Source: Thamnaconus septentrionalis (Eukaryota; Chordata; Actinopteri; Tetraodontiformes; Monacanthidae). From it: a stretch of 64,000 nucleotides of DNA. The DNA lies in assembly GCA_009823395.1 (NCBI GenBank), contig CM020509.1, positions 21,551,501 to 21,615,500 of the forward strand, given 5' to 3'. Within the stretch, counting starts at the first letter, position 1, and every line of letters begins with the position of its first letter. The translations under genes were made by a program, and so were the position numbers. A model generated the notes under the pieces. It saw only the letters and a program-made list of their open reading frames with translations. It was not told the DNA's origin and did not search any database. Positions 30,801-40,012 of this stretch are shown piece after piece.

Positions 30801-30806
30801 TGTGAG
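12077..30806 (+). CDS. NLR gene A (fish NLRC3-like: N-terminal repeats, FISNA-NACHT, LRRs)
   Basis: Predicted exons: 12077-12207 (start); ten 105-nt repeat exons (copy 2 is 104 nt); 22392-22510; FISNA-NACHT 22747-24529; LRR exons 27212-27373, 28635-28808, 28999-29172, 29361-29534, 30183-30356 and 30633-30806. All junctions are GT/AG and keep phase, giving roughly 1,370 codons. The family consists of cytosolic ATP-binding innate-immune sensors that oligomerise through NACHT and sense through LRRs. In gene B the exon equivalent to 30633-30806 is followed by a terminal exon. In A that flank is cut by an inserted element at about 30894 and then by a retrovirus, and no terminal exon was found up to gene B. 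Copy 2 of the repeat exon lacks one base. Either splicing skips it and A uses a distant last exon, or A is a recent pseudogene. Confidence 0.7.
12541..13145. mobile_element. Non-autonomous inverted-repeat DNA transposon (MITE), first of ten copies
   Basis: The ends are GGCTGTGTCTCAATTCAGGG and its reverse complement. The inverted repeat extends to about 36 bp with one mismatch. The 3-bp flanks AGG (12538-12540 and 13146-13148) look like a target duplication, as in PIF/Harbinger-type elements, though the AGG target is not the usual TWA. There is no transposase. Sister copies: 13450-14051, 14356-14961, 15266-15869, 16174-16771, 17075-17680, 17995-18590, 18895-19480, 19784-20389 and 20693-21297. 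Open frames of 60-110 codons inside are by-products of the repeat. Confidence 0.85.
13314..13417 (+). pseudogene. Repeat exon copy 2 with 1-nt deletion
   Basis: Sister copies read ctgaggagtgacc; this one reads ctgagggtgacc, one A short near 13357. The exon is therefore 104 nt and would shift the frame of everything downstream if spliced in. The splice sites are intact. Confidence 0.8.
21443..22366 (+). mobile_element. piggyBac-like element with TTAA target duplication
   Basis: TTAA at 21439-21442 and 22367-22370 flanks 924 bp. In the sister introns of the array the same place reads agatgaacttaaatattcc uninterrupted, so the empty site is known. The left end starts CCCTTGAGGCGCCA; the right end in reverse complement starts GCGCCATAAT, so the terminal repeats match only partly. 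Inside, 21753-22027 encodes an acidic stretch ([17 protein letters not shown]) like the N-terminus of piggyBac transposases, and 22110-22217 encodes a short DDGW... remnant. The catalytic core is absent, so it is non-autonomous. It sits in the last intron before the eleventh repeat exon. Confidence 0.8.
22392..22510 (+). CDS. Gene A, eleventh (last) N-terminal repeat exon
   Basis: The acceptor is aacacag and the donor a|gtaagac. It is 119 nt, starting with one codon base and ending with one. It begins like the array exons ([25 protein letters not shown]) but ends with a different tail ([11 protein letters not shown]). The one-base ending matches the two-base start of the FISNA-NACHT exon. Confidence 0.75.
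22747..24529 (+). CDS. Gene A FISNA-NACHT exon
   Basis: The acceptor is gctccag (ends 22746) and the donor aag|gtacgt. It is 1783 nt and fully open. Codons 1-75 form the FISNA region ([38 protein letters not shown]) that precedes NACHT in fish NLRC3-like proteins. Walker A GVAGVGKT lies at 23043-23066 (codons 99-106). Walker [12 protein letters not shown] lies at 23256-23288. Next come the sensor-like [12 protein letters not shown], the winged-helix part ([22 protein letters not shown]) and [14 protein letters not shown]. The domain binds and hydrolyses ATP to drive oligomerisation. The exon ends with two codon bases that join the LRR exons. It is nearly identical to the gene B exon at 41185-42961. 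Confidence 0.93.
24546..24845. mobile_element. Short Harbinger-like MITE in gene A intron
   Basis: It starts GGGCCAGATCCACAAAG and ends ctttgaggatctacccc, an imperfect inverted repeat. It matches both ends of the longer copy at 45784-46487. Gene B, at the same intron position (42962-42980), goes directly from gtaaacactgtg into the GT run, so the insertion postdates the A/B split. A (GT)n tract follows at 24847-24878. Confidence 0.7.
24989..25215. mobile_element. Dispersed MITE-like repeat (GTGCGTTYACATG family), copy 1
   Basis: It begins gtgcgttcacatggcact and contains the doublet gagaactccgattg...gagaactccgattgag. The same order of blocks recurs at 30895-31135. There is no coding capacity. 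Confidence 0.6.
25400..25776 (-). mobile_element. LINE endonuclease fragment
   Basis: Minus-strand translation begins [16 protein letters not shown], followed by [24 protein letters not shown] and a [13 protein letters not shown] end. These are the GDFN and SDH-type motifs of an AP endonuclease from a non-LTR retrotransposon other than the L2-like ones nearer the left edge. There is no RT or tail; it is a fragment within the gene A intron. Confidence 0.7.
25868..27057 (-). mobile_element. hAT-type DNA transposon remnant with 8-bp target duplication
   Basis: The ends are TCGGCCTGGGCGA and, in reverse complement on the right, TAGGCCTGGGCGA. The flanks CACCACGC (25860-25867) and CACCATGC (27058-27065) are an 8-bp target duplication with one mismatch, as expected for hAT. 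It retains only the N-terminal BED-finger exon of the transposase and is therefore inactive. It lies in the NACHT-to-LRR intron of gene A. Confidence 0.85.
26378..26797 (-). pseudogene. BED zinc-finger exon of hAT transposase
   Basis: It starts [14 protein letters not shown] with an acidic leader, then a BED-type finger: [34 protein letters not shown] and KKYH. The finger ordinarily binds the element's own ends. The expected first Cys pair is incomplete (only one Cys before RRTV). No dimerisation or catalytic domain follows before the transposon end. Confidence 0.7.
27212..27373 (+). CDS. Gene A LRR exon 1
   Basis: The acceptor is catccag and the donor g|gtcagt; it is 162 nt. It encodes [18 protein letters not shown] and [19 protein letters not shown], one LRR. 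It differs from gene B's equivalent at 14 of 162 positions by hand count, although the next 343 bp of intron differ at only 3. Confidence 0.85.
27717..28617. mobile_element. hAT-like MITE (TAGGGCTGTCA ends)
   Basis: The left end is TAGGGCTGTCAGCGCTAACG and the right end ttgacagccctaa. It is 901 bp with no transposase. The 8 bp on either side (cttgtaac / atttcttc) do not match. In gene B the intron continues after cttgtaac with 257 bp that are missing here, so sequence next to the element was lost. Confidence 0.7.
28635..28808 (+). CDS. Gene A LRR exon 2
   Basis: 174 nt, acceptor ttattcag, donor g|gtcagt, open. It carries [19 protein letters not shown] and [20 protein letters not shown]. It is the most divergent of the A-gene LRR units; the usual SSVKEL is replaced by LRVALL. 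Confidence 0.85.
28999..29172 (+). CDS. Gene A LRR exon 3
   Basis: 174 nt with canonical splice sites, open frame. It carries [19 protein letters not shown] and [20 protein letters not shown]. Phase is the same as its neighbours. Confidence 0.85.
29361..29534 (+). CDS. Gene A LRR exon 4
   Basis: 174 nt with canonical splice sites, open frame. It carries [19 protein letters not shown] and [20 protein letters not shown]. The following intron holds the SINE at 29654-29991. Confidence 0.87.
29654..29991 (+). mobile_element. tRNA-derived SINE with 12-bp target duplication
   Basis: The head has an RNA polymerase III A-box-like tggtgcagtggttagcg and a B-box-like gcgttcgattcgc. The body contains the conserved fish block ggcgacttttccagggtgta, and the tail is (GGAT)n. 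TGTTTGTGTTTG is duplicated at 29642-29653 and 29992-30003, marking target-primed insertion. It lies in the intron between gene A LRR exons 4 and 5. Confidence 0.85.
30183..30356 (+). CDS. Gene A LRR exon 5
   Basis: 174 nt with canonical splice sites, open frame. It carries [19 protein letters not shown] and [20 protein letters not shown]. Confidence 0.87.
30633..30806 (+). CDS. Gene A LRR exon 6 (last recognised exon of A)
   Basis: 174 nt with canonical splice sites, open frame. It carries [19 protein letters not shown] and a distinct second half, [19 protein letters not shown], shared with gene B's last LRR exon (50802-50975). There it is followed by the terminal exon; here the downstream intron is interrupted after 88 bp. 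Confidence 0.87.
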
Positions 30807-30894
30807 GTCAGTACTGGTTTGGAACCAGTGGATGATGGTTCCAGCACCAAAGCCAATTGATCCTACAGCAGAGGTCCAGTGTTCCCAGTCACAG

Positions 30895-31140
30895 TCAGTG
30901 CGTTTACATGACACTGGAGAAAACTGAATTATTGCCTTGGTCCAACTATGACTCCACAACTGAAGTGCATGTAAACGTGTTAGTCCAACTGTGATCGGAG
31001 TTTGAGAACTCCCATTGGAATTGGAGAACTCCGATTGAGGCACCCAGATAATGGAGGTGGAATTTGAATTTCTTTGCCATGTATCTTAGTCAGAGTATAA
31101 CTAGACAATGTGTGTGCGCATGTGCCACACCCCTGCGTTA
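30895..31140. mobile_element. Dispersed MITE-like repeat (GTGCGTTYACATG family), copy 2
   Basis: It begins cagtgcgtttacatgacact and shares the block order of 24989-25215, with an extra segment (aagtgcatgtaaacgtg). Gene B runs through the equivalent point (51062-51066) without it, giving an empty site. Confidence 0.6.
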
Positions 31141-31931
31141 GCGTGTGTCCCGGATCAAAAACCTTCAACACGTGGCGCAACTACAAGGTTGTTGTTGGTT
31201 TGGTTCCTTTACCTAATATCATGCTACCAAACCGCGTGTTCGTTTAATGAGGAAAAGAGACAAATAGAATCTGAACAAGTTTTAGTGCAAAGAAGAACAA
31301 GACATTTGTTACAGAGATCTGATGAAGAGATCTCTGGAGTCGAGTCCTGGCCGTCGCCGGAGTCAGACTGACTCCTTTCTCCCAAGAAAGTCCTTAAATG
31401 CAAACCCAAACAATCTGACTCCTGATCTGAATGTCTTCTCCAGTGTCGTCCTCTGATTGGTTGTCCATTCTTCAACCTTCGGTTGCTGGGTGTTACTGTC
31501 ATTGTTTGTGAATCAGGAAGCAGGTCCTTATTTGGCCGTGAGCCAAATGGTCCATCCTTCCTTCGGTGTGACCTGTTGAAACCATTCTGCAGCAAGACAA
31601 GCTCAGGTCACAAGTTCCCATCCCTGTGACTGTATGGGTCGCAAACTTTATGACGGTCGCAAAGGCACTTCCTTCAACTGACCACTATCTGGTCACCCCA
31701 GGTCACTGTTTATGAGACTTAATGAGTTACACAGTCTTTCCTCACAAGGTTTTCAACACCCCCAGGGCACTGATCATGATCATCAAATATACACCAAAGC
31801 ACTACATATAGTAACATTCAATACATTTATACATTCAACTCAATGTAATAACTCCAACATATAAATGTAATGTTACAAATATAATAGCACAATATGCAAT
31901 GATGCATGATGTTAAATATCAGATTACAACA

Positions 31932-31943
31932 GTCCCCCTTTTG
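31932..31943 (-). promoter_or_regulatory. Polypurine tract of the endogenous retrovirus
   Basis: On the minus strand AAAAGGGGGAC directly precedes the 3' LTR, where plus-strand DNA synthesis is primed. Confidence 0.75.
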
Positions 31944-32282
31944 GCCTAGCCTACGCTAGGCCACCCATAAACAAACTTCGAACACAGTACTTGCTGACTC
32001 TTTCACCAAATAATTCATCATTGGCGTTCTCCATCTGAAGTTCAACCAGTACAGTTGTGTTTCTCACCTTGTATCAGAGTAACACTTCATTGACTGCATA
32101 ACAAAACAATGTATTGATTACATGAACAAAAGCCTGGAATGAAACAGTAACATCACAAAACCAAGCAGATACTGTATAGAATGGAATGGAATGTCATCAA
32201 ATCCTGAAGCCACATGATCAAATAATCTGTAGTCATCTGGAACCCCTCTAGGGATCCCAAAAGCATCAATGGGTGGACAATC

Positions 32283-32546
32283 TCAAGTGAGATCGGCTGC
32301 TAGGGTCACTCTCCTCTCCTGGCTGGTGGAGCAGGCCCCCTTTGACCCCAAAAGGTCAATGATAACAACGGTCGTAAATGGCGCGGTGCCTGACCATTTG
32401 GAGGGACGGCAGCAAAACAATTCCAACCCCATGATACCACCACAGGTCCCCAGGACATGCTGAGAAGTGAGAGGCATTGTTCCATGATGACACTGATTAC
32501 AGAGGCAATACAAATACGTTCTTCCTAAAGAAAAACTGACACTCAC
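32283..32546 (-). pseudogene. Possible env-like remnant in the endogenous retrovirus
   Basis: A minus-strand frame of 87 codons, Cys-rich, with a W-S-G-T segment as in retroviral surface proteins. It lies downstream of the integrase remnant, where env is expected. The similarity is weak and the piece is short; it could be chance. Confidence 0.3.
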
Positions 32547-32929
32547 AGATTTGGTTCATTCTTGAAACAGCACAAATGTAGAGTGTTCTTCTTGCTCCTT
32601 TTCAAACATCATTTATTGGTATTATTATTTCTACTTTAGTCTATTTGAAATAAAACCCTAATTGATTACTTCATTCATTCATTTATTTATAGCCACCTAA
32701 AGTCAATCATCCAAAAAAAATCTGAAAACCAATGCTTATTCAGTATTTCAACACAAAAAGCCCCCAAAGTCATTACTGGACCTATACAGGCCATCAGCCG
32801 CCCTCTGGATAGCCCCAGTTGAAATAACTGAACAATTACAAAAGAAAGTGTTAATTTTAACCAAGGTTTTGAGTGAGAAGAAATAAAAAGGATTAGGCCG
32901 AATGTTTACAATTATTTAATGTTAGCTCT

Positions 32930-33175
32930 CACTCAATTCATCCAAATCTTCTCTAACCTCCTTCAAAGGGCAGGAGGGTGGTTGAACAGATACACAATGT
33001 GTTCGGTGGTACCAATTAGCTCCAGCTTTTCTTTTACCTGGACTACGTGTGAGATTACTTCCACGACTTCATATGGTCCAGTCCACCTGGGTTCCAGCCT
33101 CTTTCTTTGGTGGGCTTTCACCCACACCTGCATAAACCTTCATCGCTGGATCCATCCTGGAGTTGCATCAGCTAA
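32930..33175 (-). pseudogene. Retroviral integrase C-terminal (GPY) remnant
   Basis: Minus-strand translation contains VKAHQRK, LEPRWTGPYEV and VISHVVQV. This is the pattern of the DNA-binding C-terminal domain of retroviral and Ty3/Gypsy integrases. The catalytic core is missing upstream. Confidence 0.6.
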
Positions 33176-33373
33176 ATAAGCTGCATCTGTTTTGATAAAA
33201 CTTAATAGAAGTTAGTCATTTCTGCCATCTAGTCATCTTATGGACATAAGTCACTAGTACAGTGCTTAACTGTAGGTGCTTAATGCCATGAAATATTCTA
33301 ACAATATTTTATTATTTATTTTACTGTAATGAAGTACCAAGACTCCTCTAATATCATTCTACCACAATTTAAT

Positions 33374-33378
<5 letters not shown>

Positions 33379-33424
<46 letters not shown>
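33379..33424. repeat. (ATT)n microsatellite
   Basis: About fifteen ATT units. Confidence 0.95.
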
Positions 33425-33425
<1 letters not shown>

Positions 33426-33859
33426 GACATTTCATAGTCTCATGAAAGCCTCTTCCAGTTTAAACTATACGGTTATAAACTTTTATATCCAGCCAACCAG
33501 TTTGTATGACACTTTCGTTCCGAGCAACTGGTCCAGTCAAGTTTATTAACTTGAGACACTGGATAAATCTGTATTCTCAGCCAGTCAGTCTGTATGACAC
33601 ATTCGTTCCGAGCGACTGACCCAATCAAGTTATTTTACTTGAGACACTGAAAATACAGTATTATAATCCAGACACATACATATCTTATTTTATTATTTAA
33701 TGATTCTATTTTATTTATTTATTTATTTACTATAAGATGTCCAACCTGTATCTAATACTATGTTTTATGACGTCTCATAAGAACATATTATTAAAGTACT
33801 TGGCCTCTATTTTTAATATTTTATAACTATAGAGCATTCACCAATGCTCTCCTAGTAAT

Positions 33860-34260
33860 GTGCCTGAACAGCACACCTTCTCACTTATCCCATATCAACA
33901 ACATAACCCAGTCAGCTTACTTCCACTTACACAACATCAACCTCCTTTGACCTTCTCTTACTCCTCACACCACTGCCATTCTGGTCCACAGTCTTGTCAC
34001 TTCCTGACTCGACTGCTGCAACTCTCCTCTGTTTGGACTCTCTCAAAAGCACACAAAAACTACAATCTGCAGCTTGTGTCATTACAAGGACTCCGTCCAC
34101 TCAGCACATTAAACCCATCATGCAACAGCTCCACTCTCTCCATCACCTACTTTATCCAATACAAAATTCTTTCGCTCACCTTCAAGCCAATCCACCACCA
34201 TATCTTTCTGATCTCCACATCACCACATTCATTAATCTTCTCAAAACTAAACATATTCTG
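33860..34260 (+). mobile_element. L2-like LINE C-terminal scrap inside the retrovirus
   Basis: The plus-strand frame from 33994 reads QSAACVITRTPSTQHIKPIM and later NPPPYLSDL. This matches the order of the L2-type C-terminal region (compare HITPILASLHWLP at about 8130). It lies opposite to the host retrovirus and is degraded. Confidence 0.6.
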
Positions 34261-34319
34261 TTGCAGTTTGACCCTAAGTGTCAAAACAAAATGACCTTAA
34301 ACGTCCTTTCTTGTAAAAT

Positions 34320-34548
34320 AACAAAATAAAATTCACAAAAACAAAATTTGGCGCAAACGTCCTTCTTGAAAAGAACAAAATAAAATTCACAAAAACAAAA
34401 TTCTGGCGCAAACGTCCTTCTTGAAAAGAACAAAATAAAATTCACAAAAACAAAATTCTGGCGCAAACGCCCTTCTTGAAAAGAACAAAATAAAATTCAC
34501 AAAAACAAAATTCTGGCGCAAACGCCCTTCTTGAAAAGAACAAAATAA
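34320..34548. repeat. Minisatellite 1, ~55-bp unit, four copies
   Basis: The unit contains aattcacaaaaacaaaat, ggcgcaaacg and ccttcttgaaaag. Landmarks recur at about 34331, 34385, 34440 and 34495. Confidence 0.9.
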
Positions 34549-34554
34549 AATTTC

Positions 34555-35045
34555 AGATCGTACGTCCTACTTTCCGAGCATTACCTCGTCATATTTAAAA
34601 CAAAAATAAAACATTCAGACCAGACGTCCTACTTTTTCGAGCATTACCTCGTCATATTTAAAACAAAAATAAAAATTCAGACCAGACGTCCTACTTTCCG
34701 AGAGCATTACCTCGTCATATTTAAAACAAAAATAAAAACTTCAGATCGTGACGTCCTACTTTTTCCGAGCATTACCTCGTCATATTTAAAACAAAAATAA
34801 AAACTTCAGACCGTACGTCCTACTTTCCGAGCATTACCTCGTCATATTTAAAACAAAAAATAAAAACTTCAGATCGTACGTCCTACTTTCCGAGCATTAC
34901 CTCGTCATATTTAAAACAAAAATAAAAACTTCAGATCGTACGTCCTACTTTCCGAGCATTACCTCGTCATATTTAAAACAAAATTCAAAACTTCAGATCA
35001 TACGTCCTACTTTCCGAGAATTACCTCGTCATAATTAAAACAAAA
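34555..35045. repeat. Minisatellite 2, ~62-bp unit, about eight copies
   Basis: The unit contains acgtcctactttccgagc, attacctcgtcatatt and taaaacaaaa. Copies start near 34561, 34623, 34685, 34750, 34814, 34876, 34939 and 35001. Small indels separate the copies. It directly follows minisatellite 1. Confidence 0.9.
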
Positions 35046-35262
35046 TAAAACATAAAAATGGTAAAAAATAATTCCAAGTATCTTGCTCTTCTATCTAGGA
35101 CACTTCACAGAACACTGACAACCAAACTTTAGAATGTCCAATATGCAGAACTTCGATCTCAACAGGCATCTGCTTTACCTTTTTTGTTGGGCCCTGTTGT
35201 CATCAGTTGTCCTCAAAAGTGACCGTTGTGGTGTTCAATCTCACATTCCTTTGTCCTCCCGC

Positions 35263-35280
35263 ATCACGTCGGGGTCACCA
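35263..35280 (-). promoter_or_regulatory. tRNA-Trp primer-binding site
   Basis: The plus strand reads atcacgtcggggtcacca, identical to the 3' end of vertebrate tRNA-Trp plus CCA. It starts 3 bases inside the 5' LTR on the minus strand. Confidence 0.85.
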
Positions 35281-36020
35281 AATTGTTGGTTTGGTTCCTT
35301 TACCTAATATCATGCTACCAAACCGCGTGTTCGTTTAATGAGGAAAAGAGACAAATAGAATCTGAACAAGTTTTAGTGCAAAGAAGAACAAGACATTTGT
35401 TACAGAGATCTGATGAAGAGATCTCTGGAGTCGAGTCCTGGCCGTCGCGAGTCAGACTGACTCCTTTCTCCCAAGAAAGTCCTTAAATGCAAACCCAAAC
35501 AATCTGACTCCTGATCTGAATGTCTTCTCCAGTGTCGTCCTCTGATTGGTTGTCCATTCTTCAACCTTCGGTTGCTGGGTGTTACTGTCATTGTTTGTGA
35601 ATCAGGAAGCAGGTCCTTATTTGGCCGTGAGCCAAATGGTCCATCCTTCCTTCGGTGTGACCTGTTGAAACCATTCTGCAGCAAGACAAGCTCAGGTCAC
35701 AAGTTCCCATCCCTGTGACTGTATGGGTCGCAAACTTTATGACGGTCGCAAAGGCACTTCCTTCAACTGACCACTATCTGGTCACCCCAGGTCACTGTTT
35801 ATGAGACTTAATGAGTTACACAGTCTTTCCTCACAAGGTTTTCAACACCCCCAGGGCACTGATCATGATCATCAAATATACACCAAAGCACTACATATAG
35901 TAACATTCAATACATTTATACATTCAACTCAATGTAATAACTCCAACATATAAATGTAATGTTACAAATATAATAGCACAATATGCAATGATGCATGATG
36001 TTAAATATCAGATTACAACA

Positions 36021-37985
36021 TTGTGTATAACTGAGGACACAACTGAGAACCTTTTTAGTTGATTTGTTTTCTCCAACAAGAGTTTGCAGTGACTCAGTGC
36101 TCTGAACAACTCGCCAGTTCATACAGAACAATGGCTCTTCTCACCTGCAGTGGAATTGTGGCTCGTAGTTGCTTCCTGGAGGCTCGAAACAGCTTCACAA
36201 GGTCACAAAGTTTCTAAACTGATCCCTGCGTGATTCTTCCATCCACTACAATGGGAGCATGGCATTGGTCTGACCTCCCATTAGTTTGACAGTCAGAGTA
36301 TTGAGAGTTCGAACTAATGGGAGGTCCTCATGAGTTCTAACTGGACTAGTTAGCATTAGCAGCTCTCATTCCTCCTGTTCATCATAAACCAATTCTTCCA
36401 ATTCATCTGTAATGTAAACAGAAAGGTCAGATATTTGAGGCGCAAGCCTTTCAGCGCCCCACCATTCACTCGAGTCATATATCTCTATTATTAATGATAT
36501 CTTCCTGAATGGAGAGACACATCATCAGATCTCAGAGAAGTTGTGAGAAATGAGTGTCCATCTTCTCAGCTGTTCTATTGTGTTTCTCTCTCTCCGCTCA
36601 CTGAGGCTGCTGAGCAATGAAAAGCCAGACGTAACGTTACTTATATAATTCTTGATATAAGCTTCACCTGCCAATAAGACAGACGTGAAAGAAGAGGTGC
36701 AGTTAGTTGTGTTTCACCAGCGAGGAATTGTCATTACGCACGACTTCCACACACTGCTGCGAGCTCATGATAGTGTCCAAACTGTCCATGATGAAACCTG
36801 GACACTCACATCACATCAAACTTTACAAACACGATAAACTGCACATCTTCTGTGAGGGACAGAGCCAGCGGGCAAAGAGGGAACACATTCTTCAGCTAAA
36901 AAAAATGTATTTATTTCCAAAAAATGAAACAAAACAAGTTCCAACGTAATAAACCTATTGAAAAAGTCGGGCCCATAAAAAGGTCAACAAAACTACTGTA
37001 AAGCTACATGCAGCAAACAGAAAAGCAACAAAGAACTAACTGACAGCTACTGAACACAAAGAGGGTACAAATACAAAAGATACTGTGGCTGGTCAGACCA
37101 CAAAACACAAAGGGGAGAAGTAAACTAAACTAAATGCTAAACAATGATGACTAAATTACAAACAGTGGAAACAACTAAACTATGCAAAATATACATAATT
37201 TAATTCAACCTTCAAAACAAAGTGAGACTACCGTCACTGCTCCTGCTGTGTGGCCACAGGCTTGGCCATCACATCTTTGTTCTTTCATGTGTGTCTCATC
37301 GCTCCCTCTCTCTGGACGACAGGTTCCATGCATGAGACACGCTTCATGTATGCAGTGCGTCCCAAGCGACCTGAGATTCACACATGAATCTAACATGTTG
37401 ATGACTCGCCACACTTACATTCAGACCTGGATTTTGATATTGGACATTTGATGAGAATTTGATCATAGATTAGTGTCAAGTTTTGTGTGTTTTATTTTAC
37501 GGCCAACCACAACTCTGCCCAAACTTGAAAAAACTGCTGGCTCTTCTCATCTGGAGGATGCAAAGCACCACTCGATTCTCATTCCTGGATTTCTTTTCTC
37601 CTTTAATTTTCTTGGAAGATGTTTGGAAAAGGATGGAATAGGTTGGAAACCTCAAAGATAAACAAACTAAGAATAAATGTTAATTTCTTTGACGATTGAA
37701 CTCAGATTGCATACTAACTCAACAAAAGGTCATGGAGCGCATAACTCAACAAATTGAAGTTTGGCTTGTCCTACCAGTTGCGTCTGAGAGATGAATAGCA
37801 GTTGTGGCTGTATTGTCCCTTCAACAGCGTGTGAGAGACTCCACTGGGCTCCTCCCCAAACATTCCATTTTGTCCTCTTCCTGTGAAGCACTTCCTGTGG
37901 AGCATCCTGAGAATTCAGACTAAACCAAATTGTATGGTTGCCACCTACAGGTTTGGGGTACATGCTGAGAATGGGACATCCCAGT
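36021..37985. other. Intergenic between NLR genes A and B; nothing recognised
   Basis: No LRR, B30.2 or NACHT exon and no clear transposon ends. 36900-37200 is A-rich. Searched specifically for a gene A terminal exon (ctgggaggac-like) without success. Confidence 0.4.
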
Positions 37986-38560
37986 TAGGGGTGGGAATTG
38001 ATAAGATTTTATTGATATAAATGCCATTGTCGATTCTGCTTATCGATCCAATTCCTTATCAATTCTCTTAACGATTCCCGAGTAGTTTTTTTTTGAGGGG
38101 GAAAAAGTACTTCTACAAAGTCCTCAGCACTAAAAGCAACCTTTTTATTTTTTCAAAAATGTCGGCACAAGACACAAACATATTTCACTTAAACAGTGAC
38201 TTAACAGTGTCTGACTCTTGTAACATTCAAAACAAAAATGCAAATATTGTTGCTCTATAAGTTACTTCTAAGCTGAAACCAAATGTCAGTCAATGGTTGA
38301 ACACTCCTTTTCCTATGAAATGATATAAAATAAGTCGTCTTTCGAAAAATAGGCATGTATGTATGCCTCAATAACATTTTGAAAATACTCTGACTGTAAA
38401 TTTGGCAGAGAGTACACAGAATAAACAACAGTTTTTATGCAAGAATATGAGCATATCTGCTCTTGAATCGAGTAACTGTGACTGTCTCATCATCGCCATC
38501 ATCATTTTATAAAATGTATGAAAAGGAAAATATTTCTATGTAGCTCGGCTTAAATAATCA

Positions 38561-39737
38561 GCAATAACATGACCCTGCCTATGACAGTAGAAGCATTCTC
38601 GAGTGTCAGAAGGGGACTGTGGTCCCTTAGCCTTTTCAAAAGGAGGGTGGCCAGAATCAGGTCTCATAGGGCGAGATATTGAGACCCTGTCAGGGCGGCA
38701 AGGTGACAAACACATTTTTATGTGTTAAATAAACTCATCAGCGAAGACAGCTGCTTGAGACAAGGTAGTCACCTTTTGTTCATTTAGGAAAATCACCATC
38801 TTTTCAGGCAGAGCATTCTTAAAGTTTTCCAACAACGTCAGCTCACGAAGGGAGAAACCCCAGCCACAGGCTGAACAGAGTCAATAGGGTCCGTAAGGAT
38901 CCCCAAATCCATTAGCTTCTCTAGGACTTTATTTTTGATTTCCTTTTTAACACCATACTTTTGTACAGTAATATCAAAGTCAGCTGCAATATATAGCAAA
39001 TCATCCTTGCATCATTAAAATTCTGCAAATTTAAGCTCATGCTTACTCTCAATGCCACAACCACATCAACTCGTCAATTTTGATTGTCAGCTCTGGGAAA
39101 AGGAAATCCCGGACGAGCCCCCAATTGTGTTACGTCCACCTGGTGAACCCAGTTGGTGGACAAACACGAGACAATCAGAAAATCAAATGAGTCTCAATGA
39201 AAGTGAACAAAGGATTTATTGTGATAAATGAAGACAAGTTGGGGGAGGACGGGGCAGGGTGACTGTGCCAAAATAAATGAAATCAATATAACAAAAGTAG
39301 GCCTGTCTGGCTGAACTTGAAAGAAAAAAAAACAAACAAGATGCCTCACTGGCTTATCTAAAAAAAGGTCTCTAAAAACGTACGAGTGTGGCACAACCAA
39401 TAAACCAAGTGGGATAACAACAAATCAACTACGCGCGTGCAAAGTGTATAGGGTACCCCAACTTACCTACTCCCTCAAACCTCCCACCACATATCAGACA
39501 AATAAAAAACGTGTCTGAGCAAACGAACAAACAGCAGGAGTAAGGAGAGCTTGAAGGCCGCAGACCTCCTCCATTTTATAAGGTAGCCTCCGTCTTGATA
39601 GGGCAGCTGGAAAGACAGGAGGCCAATAGGAGGCGTGGCCTGCTGCCGTAGGCGAGCACCTGAAAGATAAGGAAAAACACAAAGGGGAGGGGGGAGGGAA
39701 AACACAAAAACGCACGCTATCTGCTTGACACGTAACA
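38561..39737 (-). mobile_element. Ty3/Gypsy-like 5' LTR plus partial gag, nested in the hAT
   Basis: The LTR is at 39128-39737 (inverted ends TGTTACG/CGTAACA). A minus-strand primer site at 39106-39123 matches tRNA-Pro (atcccggacgagccccca on plus). The minus-strand sequence then runs leftward into a gag-like region ending in a zinc knuckle (ECFYCHRQGHVIADY) near 38565-38610. Protease and everything 3' of it is missing. A 23-bp direct repeat (38538-38560 and 39738-39760) flanks the insert, far longer than the 4-6 bp an integrase leaves. Confidence 0.8.
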
Positions 39738-39823
39738 ATGTAGCTCGGCTTAAATAATCAAAAACTGCATGCTGCTTGCAGGGTGACAGTGTGCCAAGTG
39801 CAGGAGATATTTAGCATGGAAGT

Positions 39824-40012
39824 TTACCGTCCCGTCACAGTGGAGCTTGCAGCTGCAACAGCAGCAACGTTAGCAGCATTAGCACTAGCACGTAGCCTAT
39901 CGAACACTCCACACTCCAGGAATTTAATTCCATGCCCGGTCGACAGATGTGTTTGCATATTTGAGGTATTTGGACATCTACGTGAGACGACAGCGTTGCA
40001 TTGATGACACAT
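39824..40012 (-). pseudogene. BED-type finger of hAT transposase
   Basis: The frame starts MCHQCNAVVSRRCPNTSNMQ and continues to HLSTGH, matching the CxxC...NTSN...HLxxxH layout of BED fingers. It is followed by an Ala-rich tail and a stop. Confidence 0.55.

Larger units (their letters stand above)
31193..36020 (-). mobile_element. Endogenous retrovirus remnant, minus orientation, two LTRs
   Basis: Direct repeats 31193-31931 (739 bp) and 35284-36020 (737 bp) begin TGTTGGTTTGG and end ATTACAACA. The only difference I found is a 2-bp indel near 31355/35447. The flanking duplication TTGT is at 31189-31192 and 36021-36024. On the minus strand a primer site complementary to tRNA-Trp follows the 5' LTR and a polypurine tract precedes the 3' LTR. 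The interior of 3.35 kb lacks intact gag, pol or env. It retains a degenerate integrase C-terminus and a possible env-like scrap, plus two minisatellites and an L2-like scrap. It is defective but recent. Confidence 0.9.

Noticed and set aside
33860..34294. Candidate novel 144-codon gene inside the retrovirus
   Set aside because: Another frame of the same stretch shows decayed LINE C-terminal motifs, so it is a LINE scrap.
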